Shown piece by piece: positions 1-9,131 of a DNA stretch of 16,229 nt; position 1 is the first letter of the stretch, and the number at the start of each line of letters is the position of its first letter. Where the stretch lies: the NCBI RefSeq assembly GCF_035938995.1, contig NZ_DASZGI010000195.1:1-16229 (forward strand). Reading direction: 5' to 3'. This stretch comes from DASZGI01 sp035938995. GTDB taxonomy: Bacteria; Actinomycetota; Actinomycetes; Streptomycetales; Catenulisporaceae. The notes below the pieces were generated by a model. The model did no database searches. It worked only from the letters and a program-made list of their open reading frames with translations, and was not told where the DNA came from. The translations under genes and the position numbers were made by a program.

Positions 1-950
1 GAGCACACCGAGATCACCACGGCCTCGCCCGCCTTCACCGTCCCCGACGGCAGCTCCACGTCCTCGATGGCCTGCCTGAGCAGACCGGCACCGACCGACG
101 TCGCCCGCAGCAGCTCGTCGACCGCCGCCGGGATCAGGTCCGGCTTTCCGACGAGCTGCTCCCACAGTCGCCGTCCGTCGCTCAGCAGCGCGAGCACCGA
201 GCGGCCGAGGGCGTTGGACGTGGTCTCGTTCCCGGCCGCGATGAGCCCGGTGCTGAGGTTCACCAGCTCCCGCTCGGTGAGCCGGTCCGAACCGTCGCGG
301 GCCGCGATCAGCTCGTCGATCAGGTCGTTTCCGGGTTCGGCGCGCCGCCGCGCGATCAAGGCGGTGCTGTACGCGATGAACTCCCCGACCAGCTGCATGC
401 GCCGCTCCGGGGTCATCTTCGCCCCCTGCAGGAACGCGTTCGACCACTCCCGGAAGCGCCCGGAATCCTCCTCCGGCACGCCCAGCAGCCGGCAGATGAT
501 CCGCACCGGCAGCAGGTAGCAGTAGCCTGCGACGAGGTCGGTGGGCGGTCCGGCCTTCTCCAGCTCGTCGAGCAGCTCGGTCGCCACCGCCTCGATCACC
601 GGCTTCCACCGCTCGATCCGGCGCGGCGTGAACGCCGAGGCGACGATGCGGCGGACCCGCAGATGCTCCTCGCCGTCCCGGTTCAGCAGGCTCTCCCGGG
701 TGTCCAGAAAGCTCGGCCCCGCGGCGATCCGGGGCGAGCCCGGCGCGGTCAGGTCGTGCGACAGACGGGGATCGCCCATCGCGGCGAGCGCGTCCTGGTA
801 GGTGACCACCAGCACCGCGTCGTGGCCGCTGGCGATGCGCACGTGGCCCAGCGGGCAGGTGGCGCGGCGGTCGGCGTAGCGGGCGAGCAGGTCGGGCTCT
901 GCGTCGTCGGCGAACGGGAAAGTCTGGGGGCCTGCATCCACTTCGGTCAT
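1..950 (-). CDS. Cytochrome P450, 3'-partial (C-terminus beyond left edge)
   Basis: The reading frame is open from ATG at 950 leftwards to the window edge, giving 316 residues; a bacterial P450 has about 400. The C-helix motif HxxxR lies in GEEHLRVRRIV, followed by the usual FTPRR. The I-helix oxygen-activation motif is AAGNETTS (about residues 238-245), with acid-alcohol pair E242/T243. The K-helix ExxR is E279-L-L-R282. The haem-binding FxxGxxxCxG loop should lie beyond the left edge, so catalytic integrity cannot be checked. There is no membrane anchor, so it should be a soluble class I bacterial enzyme using separate ferredoxin partners, none of which is in view. It lies 106 bp downstream of the tetR gene on the same strand, near an exporter, which suggests xenobiotic or secondary-metabolite oxidation. 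The family is certain; the substrate is unknown. Confidence 0.95.
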   Translation of the reverse strand, partial: MTEVDAGPQTFPFADDAEPDLLARYADRRATCPLGHVRIASGHDAVLVVTYQDALAAMGDPRLSHDLTAPGSPRIAAGPSFLDTRESLLNRDGEEHLRVRRIVASAFTPRRIERWKPVIEAVATELLDELEKAGPPTDLVAGYCYLLPVRIICRLLGVPEEDSGRFREWSNAFLQGAKMTPERRMQLVGEFIAYSTALIARRRAEPGNDLIDELIAARDGSDRLTERELVNLSTGLIAAGNETTSNALGRSVLALLSDGRRLWEQLVGKPDLIPAAVDELLRATSVGAGLLRQAIEDVELPSGTVKAGEAVVISVC

Positions 951-997
951 GATCGAGAAGTCCCTCGTACGGAGTATCAGACTTCTTATCGACTTTA

Positions 998-1016
998 GCG
1001 GAGGTGGGACCTCCGC
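998..1016. promoter_or_regulatory. Inverted repeat between tetR and P450 (operator or tetR terminator)
   Basis: GCGGAGGT and ACCTCCGC form a perfect 8-bp dyad around GGG, 48 bp upstream of the P450 start and 41 bp after the tetR stop. It could fold as a hairpin ending tetR transcription, although no U-run follows on that strand. It also shares the GGAGG...CCTCC halves of the two dyads upstream of tetR, but with a 5-bp rather than a 3-bp centre. A separate perfect 12-bp palindrome, CGCACCGGTGCG, adjoins it at 1016-1027. Confidence 0.45.
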
Positions 1017-1056
1017 GCACCGGTGCGAAGGGATCTTTTTGCCGAGGGTCTCTTCG

Positions 1057-1635
1057 TCAGCGCGCGCGAAGACCGTCCAGGGCCATGTCGAGCACCCGCA
1101 TCATCTGGCCCTCCTCGGAGAAACTCATCATCGTGATCCCGCCGACGAGGCGCAGCACGTCGTCGAACGTCGCGTCGGCCCGGGCCACCCCGGCTTCCTG
1201 CGCCCGCGTCAGCAGCGGACCGCCCTTGTCGAAGACCAGCTCGCGGCAGCTGCGGAAGACATCCGAGTTCTTACCCAGCGACGCGTTCAACTGCTCCGCC
1301 AGTGCCCGCTTGGTCCCGATGTACTGCGTGTACCGGTGCAGCCAGGAGACCAGAGCGTCCCACGGCGGCAGATCGCCCAGCTCCTCGGCCTCGCGGCACA
1401 GGTCTTCGACCTCGACGACATAGACGCTCTCGAGCAGATCCGGGCGGGTCGGGAAGTGCCGGTAGAGCGTCCCGATGCCGACCTGCGCGCGCCGCGCGAT
1501 CTCTTCCAGCGTGACCGAGTTGTCCTCGGCGAACGCTTCCCGCGCCACGGTGAGCAGCTTCTCGTAGTTGCGCCGGGCGTCTGCGCGCATCGGACGGCGC
1601 GCGGGGACCCCGGTGACCGTCCCGGTGCTGTCCAT
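1057..1635 (-). CDS. TetR-family transcriptional repressor
   Basis: This is a 192-residue regulator. The N-terminal helix-turn-helix spans about residues 41-61 (VTLEEIARRAQVGIGTLYRHF), the classic TetR pattern ending in GTLYRHFPTR. The rest is an all-helical ligand-binding domain of the kind found in SbtR-like actinobacterial regulators (C-terminal subfamily inferred from general resemblance). An upstream in-frame ATG at 1710 exists, but ATG 1635 is preferred: it has a GGGAG ribosome binding site about 10 nt ahead, and a start at 1710 would place coding sequence across the promoter and operator dyads. It is divergent from the MFS exporter, the standard layout for a repressor controlling an efflux pump and itself. 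The P450 lies downstream on the same strand and may be co-transcribed. The ligand is unknown. Confidence 0.93.
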   Translation of the reverse strand: MDSTGTVTGVPARRPMRADARRNYEKLLTVAREAFAEDNSVTLEEIARRAQVGIGTLYRHFPTRPDLLESVYVVEVEDLCREAEELGDLPPWDALVSWLHRYTQYIGTKRALAEQLNASLGKNSDVFRSCRELVFDKGGPLLTRAQEAGVARADATFDDVLRLVGGITMMSFSEEGQMMRVLDMALDGLRAR

Positions 1636-1655
1636 CGCCCTTTTCTCCCATCCGC

Positions 1656-1684
1656 TTGCCAACCGGAGGCATCCTCCATATAGT
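1656..1684 (+). promoter_or_regulatory. Promoter of the MFS exporter gene
   Basis: A -35 TTGCCA (1656-1661) and a -10 TATAGT (1679-1684) are separated by exactly 17 bp, a near-consensus housekeeping-sigma promoter. Transcription should begin near 1691, leaving a leader of about 50 nt before ATG 1744. One dyad operator fills the spacer and a second covers the start site, so a bound repressor would block it. Confidence 0.7.
1664..1678. promoter_or_regulatory. TetR operator candidate 1
   Basis: CGGAGGCATCCTCCA is a GGAGG-N3-CCTCC dyad lying entirely inside the 17-bp spacer of the exporter promoter. It is the first of two near-identical 15-bp dyads whose centres are 23 bp apart. The natural occupant is the product of the adjacent tetR gene (inference from position). 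Confidence 0.65.
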
Positions 1685-1686
1685 TC

Positions 1687-1701
1687 TGGAGGGCGCCTCC
1701 A
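1687..1701. promoter_or_regulatory. TetR operator candidate 2
   Basis: TGGAGGGCGCCTCCA is a perfect 6-bp inverted repeat around GCG, matching operator 1 in its GGAGG-N3-CCTCCA core. It covers the predicted start of exporter transcription. Together the two sites form a 36-bp larger dyad (1665-1700) because each site is itself symmetric. Confidence 0.65.
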
Positions 1702-1743
1702 CTTTAGCACTCGTCGAGCTCCCGATGAAAGGCTCGCGTTCTC

Positions 1744-3213
1744 ATGCCATCTTCTCTGCTCGCCCGCAGCTCCGCAGCCCGCTCCGCGGTAAGAACCACG
1801 GCAAGATCCACAGCCCGGGAGCCGTCCCGGACCTCCCCGTCCCCGCTGGTCATGGCCATCATCCTGACCAGCCAGCTGATGATCGTGCTGGACGCTTCGG
1901 TCGTCATCACCGCGCTGCCCAGGATCCGCGACACCTTCGACTTCTCCCCCACCAGCCTGTCCTGGGTCCAGAACGCCTACACGCTGGCCTTCGGCGGCCT
2001 ACTGCTGTTCGGCGCACGCGTCGGCGACATCCTCGGGCGCCGCCGCGTGTACATGGCCGGGATCGCCGTCTTCACCGTCGCGTCGCTGCTCGGCGGGCTC
2101 GCCCCGTCCGGTGCGCTGCTTCTGACCGCCCGCGCGGTCCAGGGCGTGGCCGCCGCCGTCGCAGCGCCGTCCACTCTCGCGCTGCTGATGATGAGCTTCC
2201 GCGAGGCGCGGGAACGGATGCGCGCGATCTCCCTCTACGCCGCGGCCTCCGGGGCGGGTGGCAGCGTCGGGCTCGTGGTCGGCGGCCTGCTCACCAGTCT
2301 GGCCTCGTGGCGCTGGGGCCTGTTCATCAACGTGCCGATCGGCATCGCCCTGGTCCTGTTGGCCCCGCGCTACCTGCCCGAGACCGAGCGCAAGCCGGGC
2401 CGCTTCGACATGGCCGGCGCGCTCACCTCGACCGCCGGCATGACGGCCCTCGTCTACGGGTTCGTACGGGCCGGCTCGTCCGGCTGGAGCGACCGGATCA
2501 CCGTCGCGTCGTTCGCAGCGGCGGCCGTCCTGCTCGGCATATTCGTCCTGGTGGAACTGCGGGTCCCGCAGCCGATCATGCCGCTGCGCCTGTTCGCCAG
2601 CCTCGAACGCTCGGGCGCCTACATCGCCCGGATGCTCGCCGTCGGCGGGATGTTCTCCTACTTCTTCTTCCAGACCCAGTACCTCCAAGAGGTGCGCGAC
2701 TACAGCGCGCTGAAGGCGGGGTTCGCGTTCCTACCGATGACCGTGGTGCTGTTCTCGACCACGCGGATCGTGCCGCGGCTCGCCCACCGGTTCGGCGACA
2801 CCCGGCTCCTGATCAGTGGCCTCGTGCTCGCGCTTGCCGGCATGGTGTGGACGAGCCGCATTTCGGCCGGCACCCAGTACTTCCCGCAGCTGGCCGTGCC
2901 CATGCTCCTGCTCGGGCTGGGCATGGGAATCGCGTTCATCCCATTGACGTCGCAAGGCATCGCGGGCGTCGCGCAGGAGGACAGCGGCGCGGCCTCCGGG
3001 TTGGTCAACGCCTTCCACCAGGTCGGCGGCTCACTCGGGATCGCGGTGCTGATCACGGTCTTCGGCACGGCCAGCCGTCACGCGGACAAGACTCAGCCGA
3101 CGAATGCCTTCGCCCACGCGGTCGCCGAATCCCTCACCGGCTCCTCGGTCTTCCTCGCTCTGGCCCTGGCCGTCGTGCTCGGCACCGCTGCCCTGCGCCG
3201 CCGTCAGCTGTGA
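1744..3213 (+). CDS. MFS drug exporter, DHA2 (14-TM) family
   Basis: The 489-residue membrane protein has DHA2 hallmarks: motif D1 in TM1 (LDASVVITALPRI, D50), motif A in loop 2-3 (GARVGDILGRRR, 90-101), motif B in TM4 (RAVQG, R130) and antiporter motif C in TM5 (about 170-181, GAGGSVGLVVGG), followed by SWRWGLFINVPIG. Length and hydrophobic pattern fit 14 membrane segments and proton-driven efflux of small hydrophobic compounds. The start at 1744 follows a GAAAGG site and leaves about 36 basic and polar residues before TM1; the internal ATG at 1852 lacks a ribosome binding site. The gene is divergent from tetR, with two operator dyads in its promoter. Its stop overlaps the convergent FMN-protein gene by 10 bp. 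The substrate is unknown and may be a product of, or a toxin handled by, the nearby P450. Confidence 0.95.
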   Translation: MPSSLLARSSAARSAVRTTARSTAREPSRTSPSPLVMAIILTSQLMIVLDASVVITALPRIRDTFDFSPTSLSWVQNAYTLAFGGLLLFGARVGDILGRRRVYMAGIAVFTVASLLGGLAPSGALLLTARAVQGVAAAVAAPSTLALLMMSFREARERMRAISLYAAASGAGGSVGLVVGGLLTSLASWRWGLFINVPIGIALVLLAPRYLPETERKPGRFDMAGALTSTAGMTALVYGFVRAGSSGWSDRITVASFAAAAVLLGIFVLVELRVPQPIMPLRLFASLERSGAYIARMLAVGGMFSYFFFQTQYLQEVRDYSALKAGFAFLPMTVVLFSTTRIVPRLAHRFGDTRLLISGLVLALAGMVWTSRISAGTQYFPQLAVPMLLLGLGMGIAFIPLTSQGIAGVAQEDSGAASGLVNAFHQVGGSLGIAVLITVFGTASRHADKTQPTNAFAHAVAESLTGSSVFLALALAVVLGTAALRRRQL

Positions 3214-3230
3214 CCGACGGCGTCCAGGGC
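3190..3230. terminator. Bidirectional terminator-like hairpin over convergent stop codons
   Basis: CGCCGTC (3199-3205) pairs with GACGGCG (3216-3222) around a 10-nt loop, and outer arms GCCCTG (3190-3195) and CAGGGC (3225-3230) extend the stem past a small internal loop. It straddles the overlapping ends of the exporter and FMN-protein genes. It has no U-run, which is common for actinomycete terminators. Confidence 0.5.
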
Positions 3231-3602
3231 GGCCTGCAGGGAGTGGGCATAGCCGCGCGACGTGAAGGTCGCACCAGACACCACGTCGATATTGGCGCTC
3301 TGCTTCGCCAGCACCTCTGACCGCAACTTGACCGCCGCCGCGCTCGAGTCGTCCCACGAATGCGGGTTGTCGTGGGGCAGCGAGAGCGCGGCGACGTCTG
3401 TGATCTTCCCGTCGGTGATCGTGACGCGGACCTGGACGATGCCGTGCGTCAGCACGATCTTCGGGCCGGTCGAGGTCACCCTGTCGCCGCTGCGCACGAC
3501 GTTCGCCACACTCGCGACGGCCGGCCTCGCCCCGGCCTTGGTGATCAGCAGGGCGAACGTCCCGAGGGCGCTGGCGATCAGAACGGCTGAAACACGACGC
3601 AC
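3204..3602 (-). CDS. Membrane-anchored FMN-binding domain protein
   Basis: This 132-residue protein starts at GTG 3602, preceded 8 nt upstream by GAGG; longer in-frame starts would run into the divergent gene. Residues 4-22 are a hydrophobic signal anchor after two arginines, so the rest is probably extracytoplasmic. The remainder matches the short FMN_bind domain of the RnfG/NqrC type: a beta strand GIVQVRVTITDGKITDV (54-70), then a C-terminal SGAT motif (S109-T112) followed by FTS. In this family the motif threonine carries FMN through a phosphoester bond made by ApbE. It probably acts as a one-electron carrier at the outer face of the membrane. No ApbE, ferric reductase or other redox partner is in the window. 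It is convergent with the MFS gene, so a functional link is uncertain. Confidence 0.88.
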   Translation of the reverse strand: MRRVSAVLIASALGTFALLITKAGARPAVASVANVVRSGDRVTSTGPKIVLTHGIVQVRVTITDGKITDVAALSLPHDNPHSWDDSSAAAVKLRSEVLAKQSANIDVVSGATFTSRGYAHSLQAALDAVGHS

Positions 3603-3702
3603 GGGTGGATCCTCGCTTCCGGACGGTGGCCTCAGACCACTCGCGTACACGGCGGGGGCACCGCTCCGGTTCGACGCGGGCCGGACGGGGAAGAAAGTGA
3701 TC

Positions 3703-4617
3703 ATGGCCGTCGATCCGGACGCGGCCCGGGGGCGGCTGCGCGAGCTGATCGAAGACGTCATCGGCGCCGACGACGTCCGGTACGGTGCGGCCGACGACGC
3801 GGGCCACAGCATGGACTGCGCGAAGGTGATCCAGGACGCGGCCGGCGACTATCTGGCCGTGTATCACTGGTTCCACGACGACGGCCGCTTCCACGTCGGG
3901 CTGGCCGTATCTCCTGACCTGAGCGAATGGGCCTTTGCCCAAGACCTGGGGCGAAGCGCCTCCCAGCCGACGATCTATGCCGTCCCCGACGCCGGTTACC
4001 TGGTCGCCTGGGAGCAGGAGCCGCGCAACCACATCGCCGTGCGGTACTACCCCGACCGCGAAGCACTGCTCGCCGGGCGCCCTGTCCGATCCTTCGACGC
4101 CCGGCGCAGCCTGTCGCGGTGCGCGGAGGGGACGCCGTCCATCCACGCGGTGAATCTGGAGCCGGACCTGGACCACTCAGTCATCGAGATCGGGGCGCAC
4201 TACTGGTGGAAGTGCGATCGCGACCGGCAGATGCACGCGACGCTGACCGGCTTCCGGCGCTGGACGGCCACCGCGCGCCCGGACCTGGACGAGCCCCTGC
4301 TGGGCCACGGCGTCGACGGGAACATCGGGGGGCGCGATCCGGTGGAGTTCCTCGGACACTCGTTCCGCGTCGTCGAGGGCCAGTTCGTCGAGGGCGACTT
4401 CGGCTCGTGGCGCCCCTTCGTGTGGGATGCGGCCTCCGGGACGGCCGAGCAAGCACGTGTGCGGACCGACGGCGGAAGCACGGCCTTCGCCAATCCGCAC
4501 GTGACGCCGCTGACGGATCCGCAAGGACGCAGGGCATTGATGATAAGCCTGTTCGTGCCGGGAGAGGGAGCGGCCCCCGGCGAAGGGGGGCCGCTTCTCT
4601 ACCGACGGGCATACTGA
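3703..4617 (+). CDS. Uncharacterised protein with glycosidase-like beta-propeller features
   Basis: This 304-residue protein has no signal peptide or membrane segment, so it is probably cytoplasmic. I do not recognise a named family. The sequence resembles five-bladed beta-propeller enzymes of the GH32/GH43/GH68 superfamily: a blade motif SPDLSEW (70-76), blade-like segments QPTIYAV, GTPSIHAV (143-150) and NPHVTPL, and GGRDP (R211-D212-P213) recalling the RDP motif whose Asp stabilises the transition state in those families. A clear catalytic triad could not be assigned. ATG 3703 has GGAAG 9 nt upstream; GTG 3698 is a less likely alternative. The gene converges with the GH1 gene, only 30 bp away, and diverges from the FMN-protein gene 100 bp away. 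A sugar-related role is inferred from fold and neighbours. The CDS is secure; its function is not. Confidence 0.8.
   Translation: MAVDPDAARGRLRELIEDVIGADDVRYGAADDAGHSMDCAKVIQDAAGDYLAVYHWFHDDGRFHVGLAVSPDLSEWAFAQDLGRSASQPTIYAVPDAGYLVAWEQEPRNHIAVRYYPDREALLAGRPVRSFDARRSLSRCAEGTPSIHAVNLEPDLDHSVIEIGAHYWWKCDRDRQMHATLTGFRRWTATARPDLDEPLLGHGVDGNIGGRDPVEFLGHSFRVVEGQFVEGDFGSWRPFVWDAASGTAEQARVRTDGGSTAFANPHVTPLTDPQGRRALMISLFVPGEGAAPGEGGPLLYRRAY
4566..4598. terminator. Terminator-like hairpin inside the 3' end of the propeller gene
   Basis: AGCGGCCCCC (4569-4578) pairs perfectly with GGGGGCCGCT (4586-4595) around a 7-nt loop, extended by three wobble or normal pairs. It lies within the last 17 codons of the plus-strand gene, and about 50 nt past the GH1 stop on the minus strand. 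It is therefore the best candidate to end the long transporter-GH1 transcript. A coding explanation (a glycine-rich segment) is also possible. Confidence 0.4.
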
Positions 4618-4647
4618 GCTGCGGAGGTGCAGCGGTGCAGAGCCGTG

Positions 4648-6069
<1,422 letters not shown>

Positions 6070-6087
6070 GATTCTCCTGTTTTGAAC

Positions 6088-7088
<1,001 letters not shown>

Positions 7089-7092
<4 letters not shown>

Positions 7093-8147
7093 CGGGCACC
7101 GTCCTTCTTTCGCGGCAGCGGGTTCGCGGCGACCTCGGTGGCGACCTTGAGCGGGGCGGGGGCCGCGCCGTCACGCGCCAGGACCGGGGTGAATCCGACC
7201 CGCATGCGGACCATGCGGCCGGTGATGTCGCGCACCTTGGAGGTGCCGCTGCTGCGCAACCGCGGGTTCACGATCTCGTCGATGCCGAAGTTGAGCAGCG
7301 AGAGGGCGGTGCCGAGCAGCGCGATCGCGACGCCGGCCGGGACGAACCACCACCAGGCGCCGATCGCCAGCGCCTCCTCGCTCTGCGCCCAGAACAGGAT
7401 CGAGCCCCAGTTCCACGCGTTGAGCCCCTGGACGCCGATGAACGCCAGCGCCACCTCCGTCATCACCGCGTAGATCACGGTGCCGACGAACGAGGAGGCG
7501 ATGATCGCGGTCAGGTTGGGCAGGATCTCGAACAGGATGATCCGCCAGGTAGACTCGCCGGTGGCGCGCGCCGCCTCCACGAAGTCCCGTCTTCGCAGCG
7601 AAAGGGTCTGCGCTCGCAGGATTCTGGCTCCCCAGGCCCACGAGGTCAGCCCGATCACCAGCGCGACGACCAAGTCCCCGCCGTTCGGGATGGCCGTGGT
7701 GATGATGATGATCAGCGGCAGCGCGGGCAGCACCAGGAACACGTTCGACACGGCGGAGACCGCCTCGCCGCTCGCCCCGCTCAGGTACCCCGCGGTGACG
7801 CCGAGGAGCACCGCGACGATCGTGGCGACCAGGCCCGCCCCGAAGCCGACCAGGATGACGCTGCGCGAGCCCTCCAGCACCTGGCTGAAGATGTCCTGGC
7901 CGATGTGCGTGGTGCCGAACCAGTGCTTCGCGGACGGGGCCTGCAGGATGTCGTTGCTGCGCGCGGACGGGTCGTACGGGGCGACCCAGGGTCCGATGAT
8001 CGCCATCAGGATGAAGACGGACAGCAAGCCGAGCCCGACGGCGACCTTGCGGTTGCTCAGCAAGCGCAGCCGCAGCCGGGCGGACGGGGGCGGCGCGGTC
8101 GCGGAGGGTTCCTGCGGCGCGACGTCCACGGGAGCTATGACGGCCAC
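7089..8147 (-). CDS. ABC transporter permease, OppC/DppC type
   Basis: This 352-residue integral membrane protein begins with a polar N-terminus and TM1 near 34-57, followed by the DppC-typical periplasmic stretch HWFGTTHIGQDIFSQV (75-90), and has about six membrane segments. The coupling EAA loop is EAARATGESTWRIILFEILPN (191-211), which docks onto the ATPases. The hydrophilic tail after about residue 296 (VRDITGRMVRMRVG onward, roughly 55 residues) is longer than usual for the family, which typically ends shortly after NPRLR; its role is unknown. It starts 3 bp after the DppB-type permease gene and its stop overlaps the next ATPase gene by 4 bp. It should form the translocation pore with the permease at 8151-9131. 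Confidence 0.94.
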
Positions 8148-8150
8148 CGG

Positions 8151-9131
8151 TCAGCCCTCCCTGCGGGTACGGGGGTCGAGTGCCATGTAGGCCAGGTCGG
8201 CCAGGAAGTTCGCGGCGAGCACGGAGAGGGTGATGACCAGGAAGACGCCCTGCATCAGCGGGTAGTCCTTCTGGCCGATCGCGGTGACCAGCTGCAGGCC
8301 GATGCCCTGGTAGGAGAACACGTACTCGACCAGGAAGGTGCCGCCGACCACGAGTCCGAGGGCCATGCCGAAGCCCGACACGCTGGGCAGCAGCGCGTTG
8401 CGCGCGGCGTAGGAGAACATCACCCGGCGCTCGGTCAGCCCCTTGGCGTGGGCCACGGTGACGTAATCCTCGCCGCTGACTGTCACCATCATGTTTCGCA
8501 TGCTCATCAGCCAGCCGGCCACCGACGTGACCACGATCGTCCCGGCCGGCAGGATGACGTGTTTGAACGCGTTGCCGATGAAGGCCGGGTCCCAGGCCGG
8601 CACCAGCCCGCTGTCATAGCTCTGCGACGCCGGCAGCCAGCTGTTGACCCCGGTGAAGGCGGCGATCGCGAGCAGGGCCAGCCAGAAGTACGGGATGGAG
8701 GCGAGGAAGGTGGCCACCGGCATCAGCGCGTCGGCCCAGGAGCCGCGCTTCCAGCCGACGATGACGCCGAGCAGCGTGCCGAGGCCGAAGCTGATCACCG
8801 TGGCGATTCCGACCAGGAAGATCGTCCAGGGCAGAGCCTGTGCGATCACGGTCGAGACCGGGGTCGGGAAGGAGTGGAACGAGATCCCGAGGTCGCCGCG
8901 GGAGAGCTGGCCGAAATAGGAGATGTACTGCTGGAACAGGCTCTGGTGCTTGTCCAGGCCGAACAGGACGGTCAGCGAGTGGATCGCGTCGGTGCTCATC
9001 TGGCCCTGATAGCTGGCCATCAGGGCTTGGACGGGGTCGCCCGGGGTGAGCCGCGGGACGAAGAAGTTGATGGTGATCGCGGCCCACGCGGTGAAGATGT
9101 AGAAGGCCAGACGCTGCGCGAAGTACCTCAT
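8151..9131 (-). CDS. ABC transporter permease, OppB/DppB type
   Basis: This 326-residue membrane protein opens with the family N-terminus MRYFAQRLAFYIFTAWAAITINFFVPRLTPGDP, a first membrane helix followed by the conserved PGDP. The EAA-like coupling loop is DYVTVAHAKGLTERRVMFSYAARNALLP (about 222-249). Start ATG 9131 overlaps the upstream ATPase stop by 4 bp (ATGA). A longer in-frame start at 9263 was rejected because its 44 extra codons lie inside the upstream gene and encode an arginine-rich shadow. It heterodimerises with the DppC-type permease to form the sugar import channel. Confidence 0.94.
   Translation of the reverse strand: MRYFAQRLAFYIFTAWAAITINFFVPRLTPGDPVQALMASYQGQMSTDAIHSLTVLFGLDKHQSLFQQYISYFGQLSRGDLGISFHSFPTPVSTVIAQALPWTIFLVGIATVISFGLGTLLGVIVGWKRGSWADALMPVATFLASIPYFWLALLAIAAFTGVNSWLPASQSYDSGLVPAWDPAFIGNAFKHVILPAGTIVVTSVAGWLMSMRNMMVTVSGEDYVTVAHAKGLTERRVMFSYAARNALLPSVSGFGMALGLVVGGTFLVEYVFSYQGIGLQLVTAIGQKDYPLMQGVFLVITLSVLAANFLADLAYMALDPRTRREG

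Noticed and set aside
1636..1710. Longer start for the TetR protein (ATG 1710)
   Set aside because: It would place coding sequence over the exporter promoter and both operator dyads, with no suitable ribosome binding site, whereas ATG 1635 has GGGAG at proper spacing.
3626..3640. GTGG...CCAC dyad between the FMN-protein and propeller genes
   Set aside because: Only about six paired positions with an internal mismatch; too short and isolated to call an operator.
3603..3812. Longer ATG start for the FMN-binding protein
   Set aside because: It overlaps the divergent propeller gene and encodes Ser/Arg-rich shadow residues before the clear signal anchor; GTG 3602 has GAGG upstream.
3031..4176. 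381-codon minus-strand frame overlapping exporter, FMN-protein and propeller genes
   Set aside because: It crosses three better-supported genes, has shadow composition and no ribosome binding site or motif.
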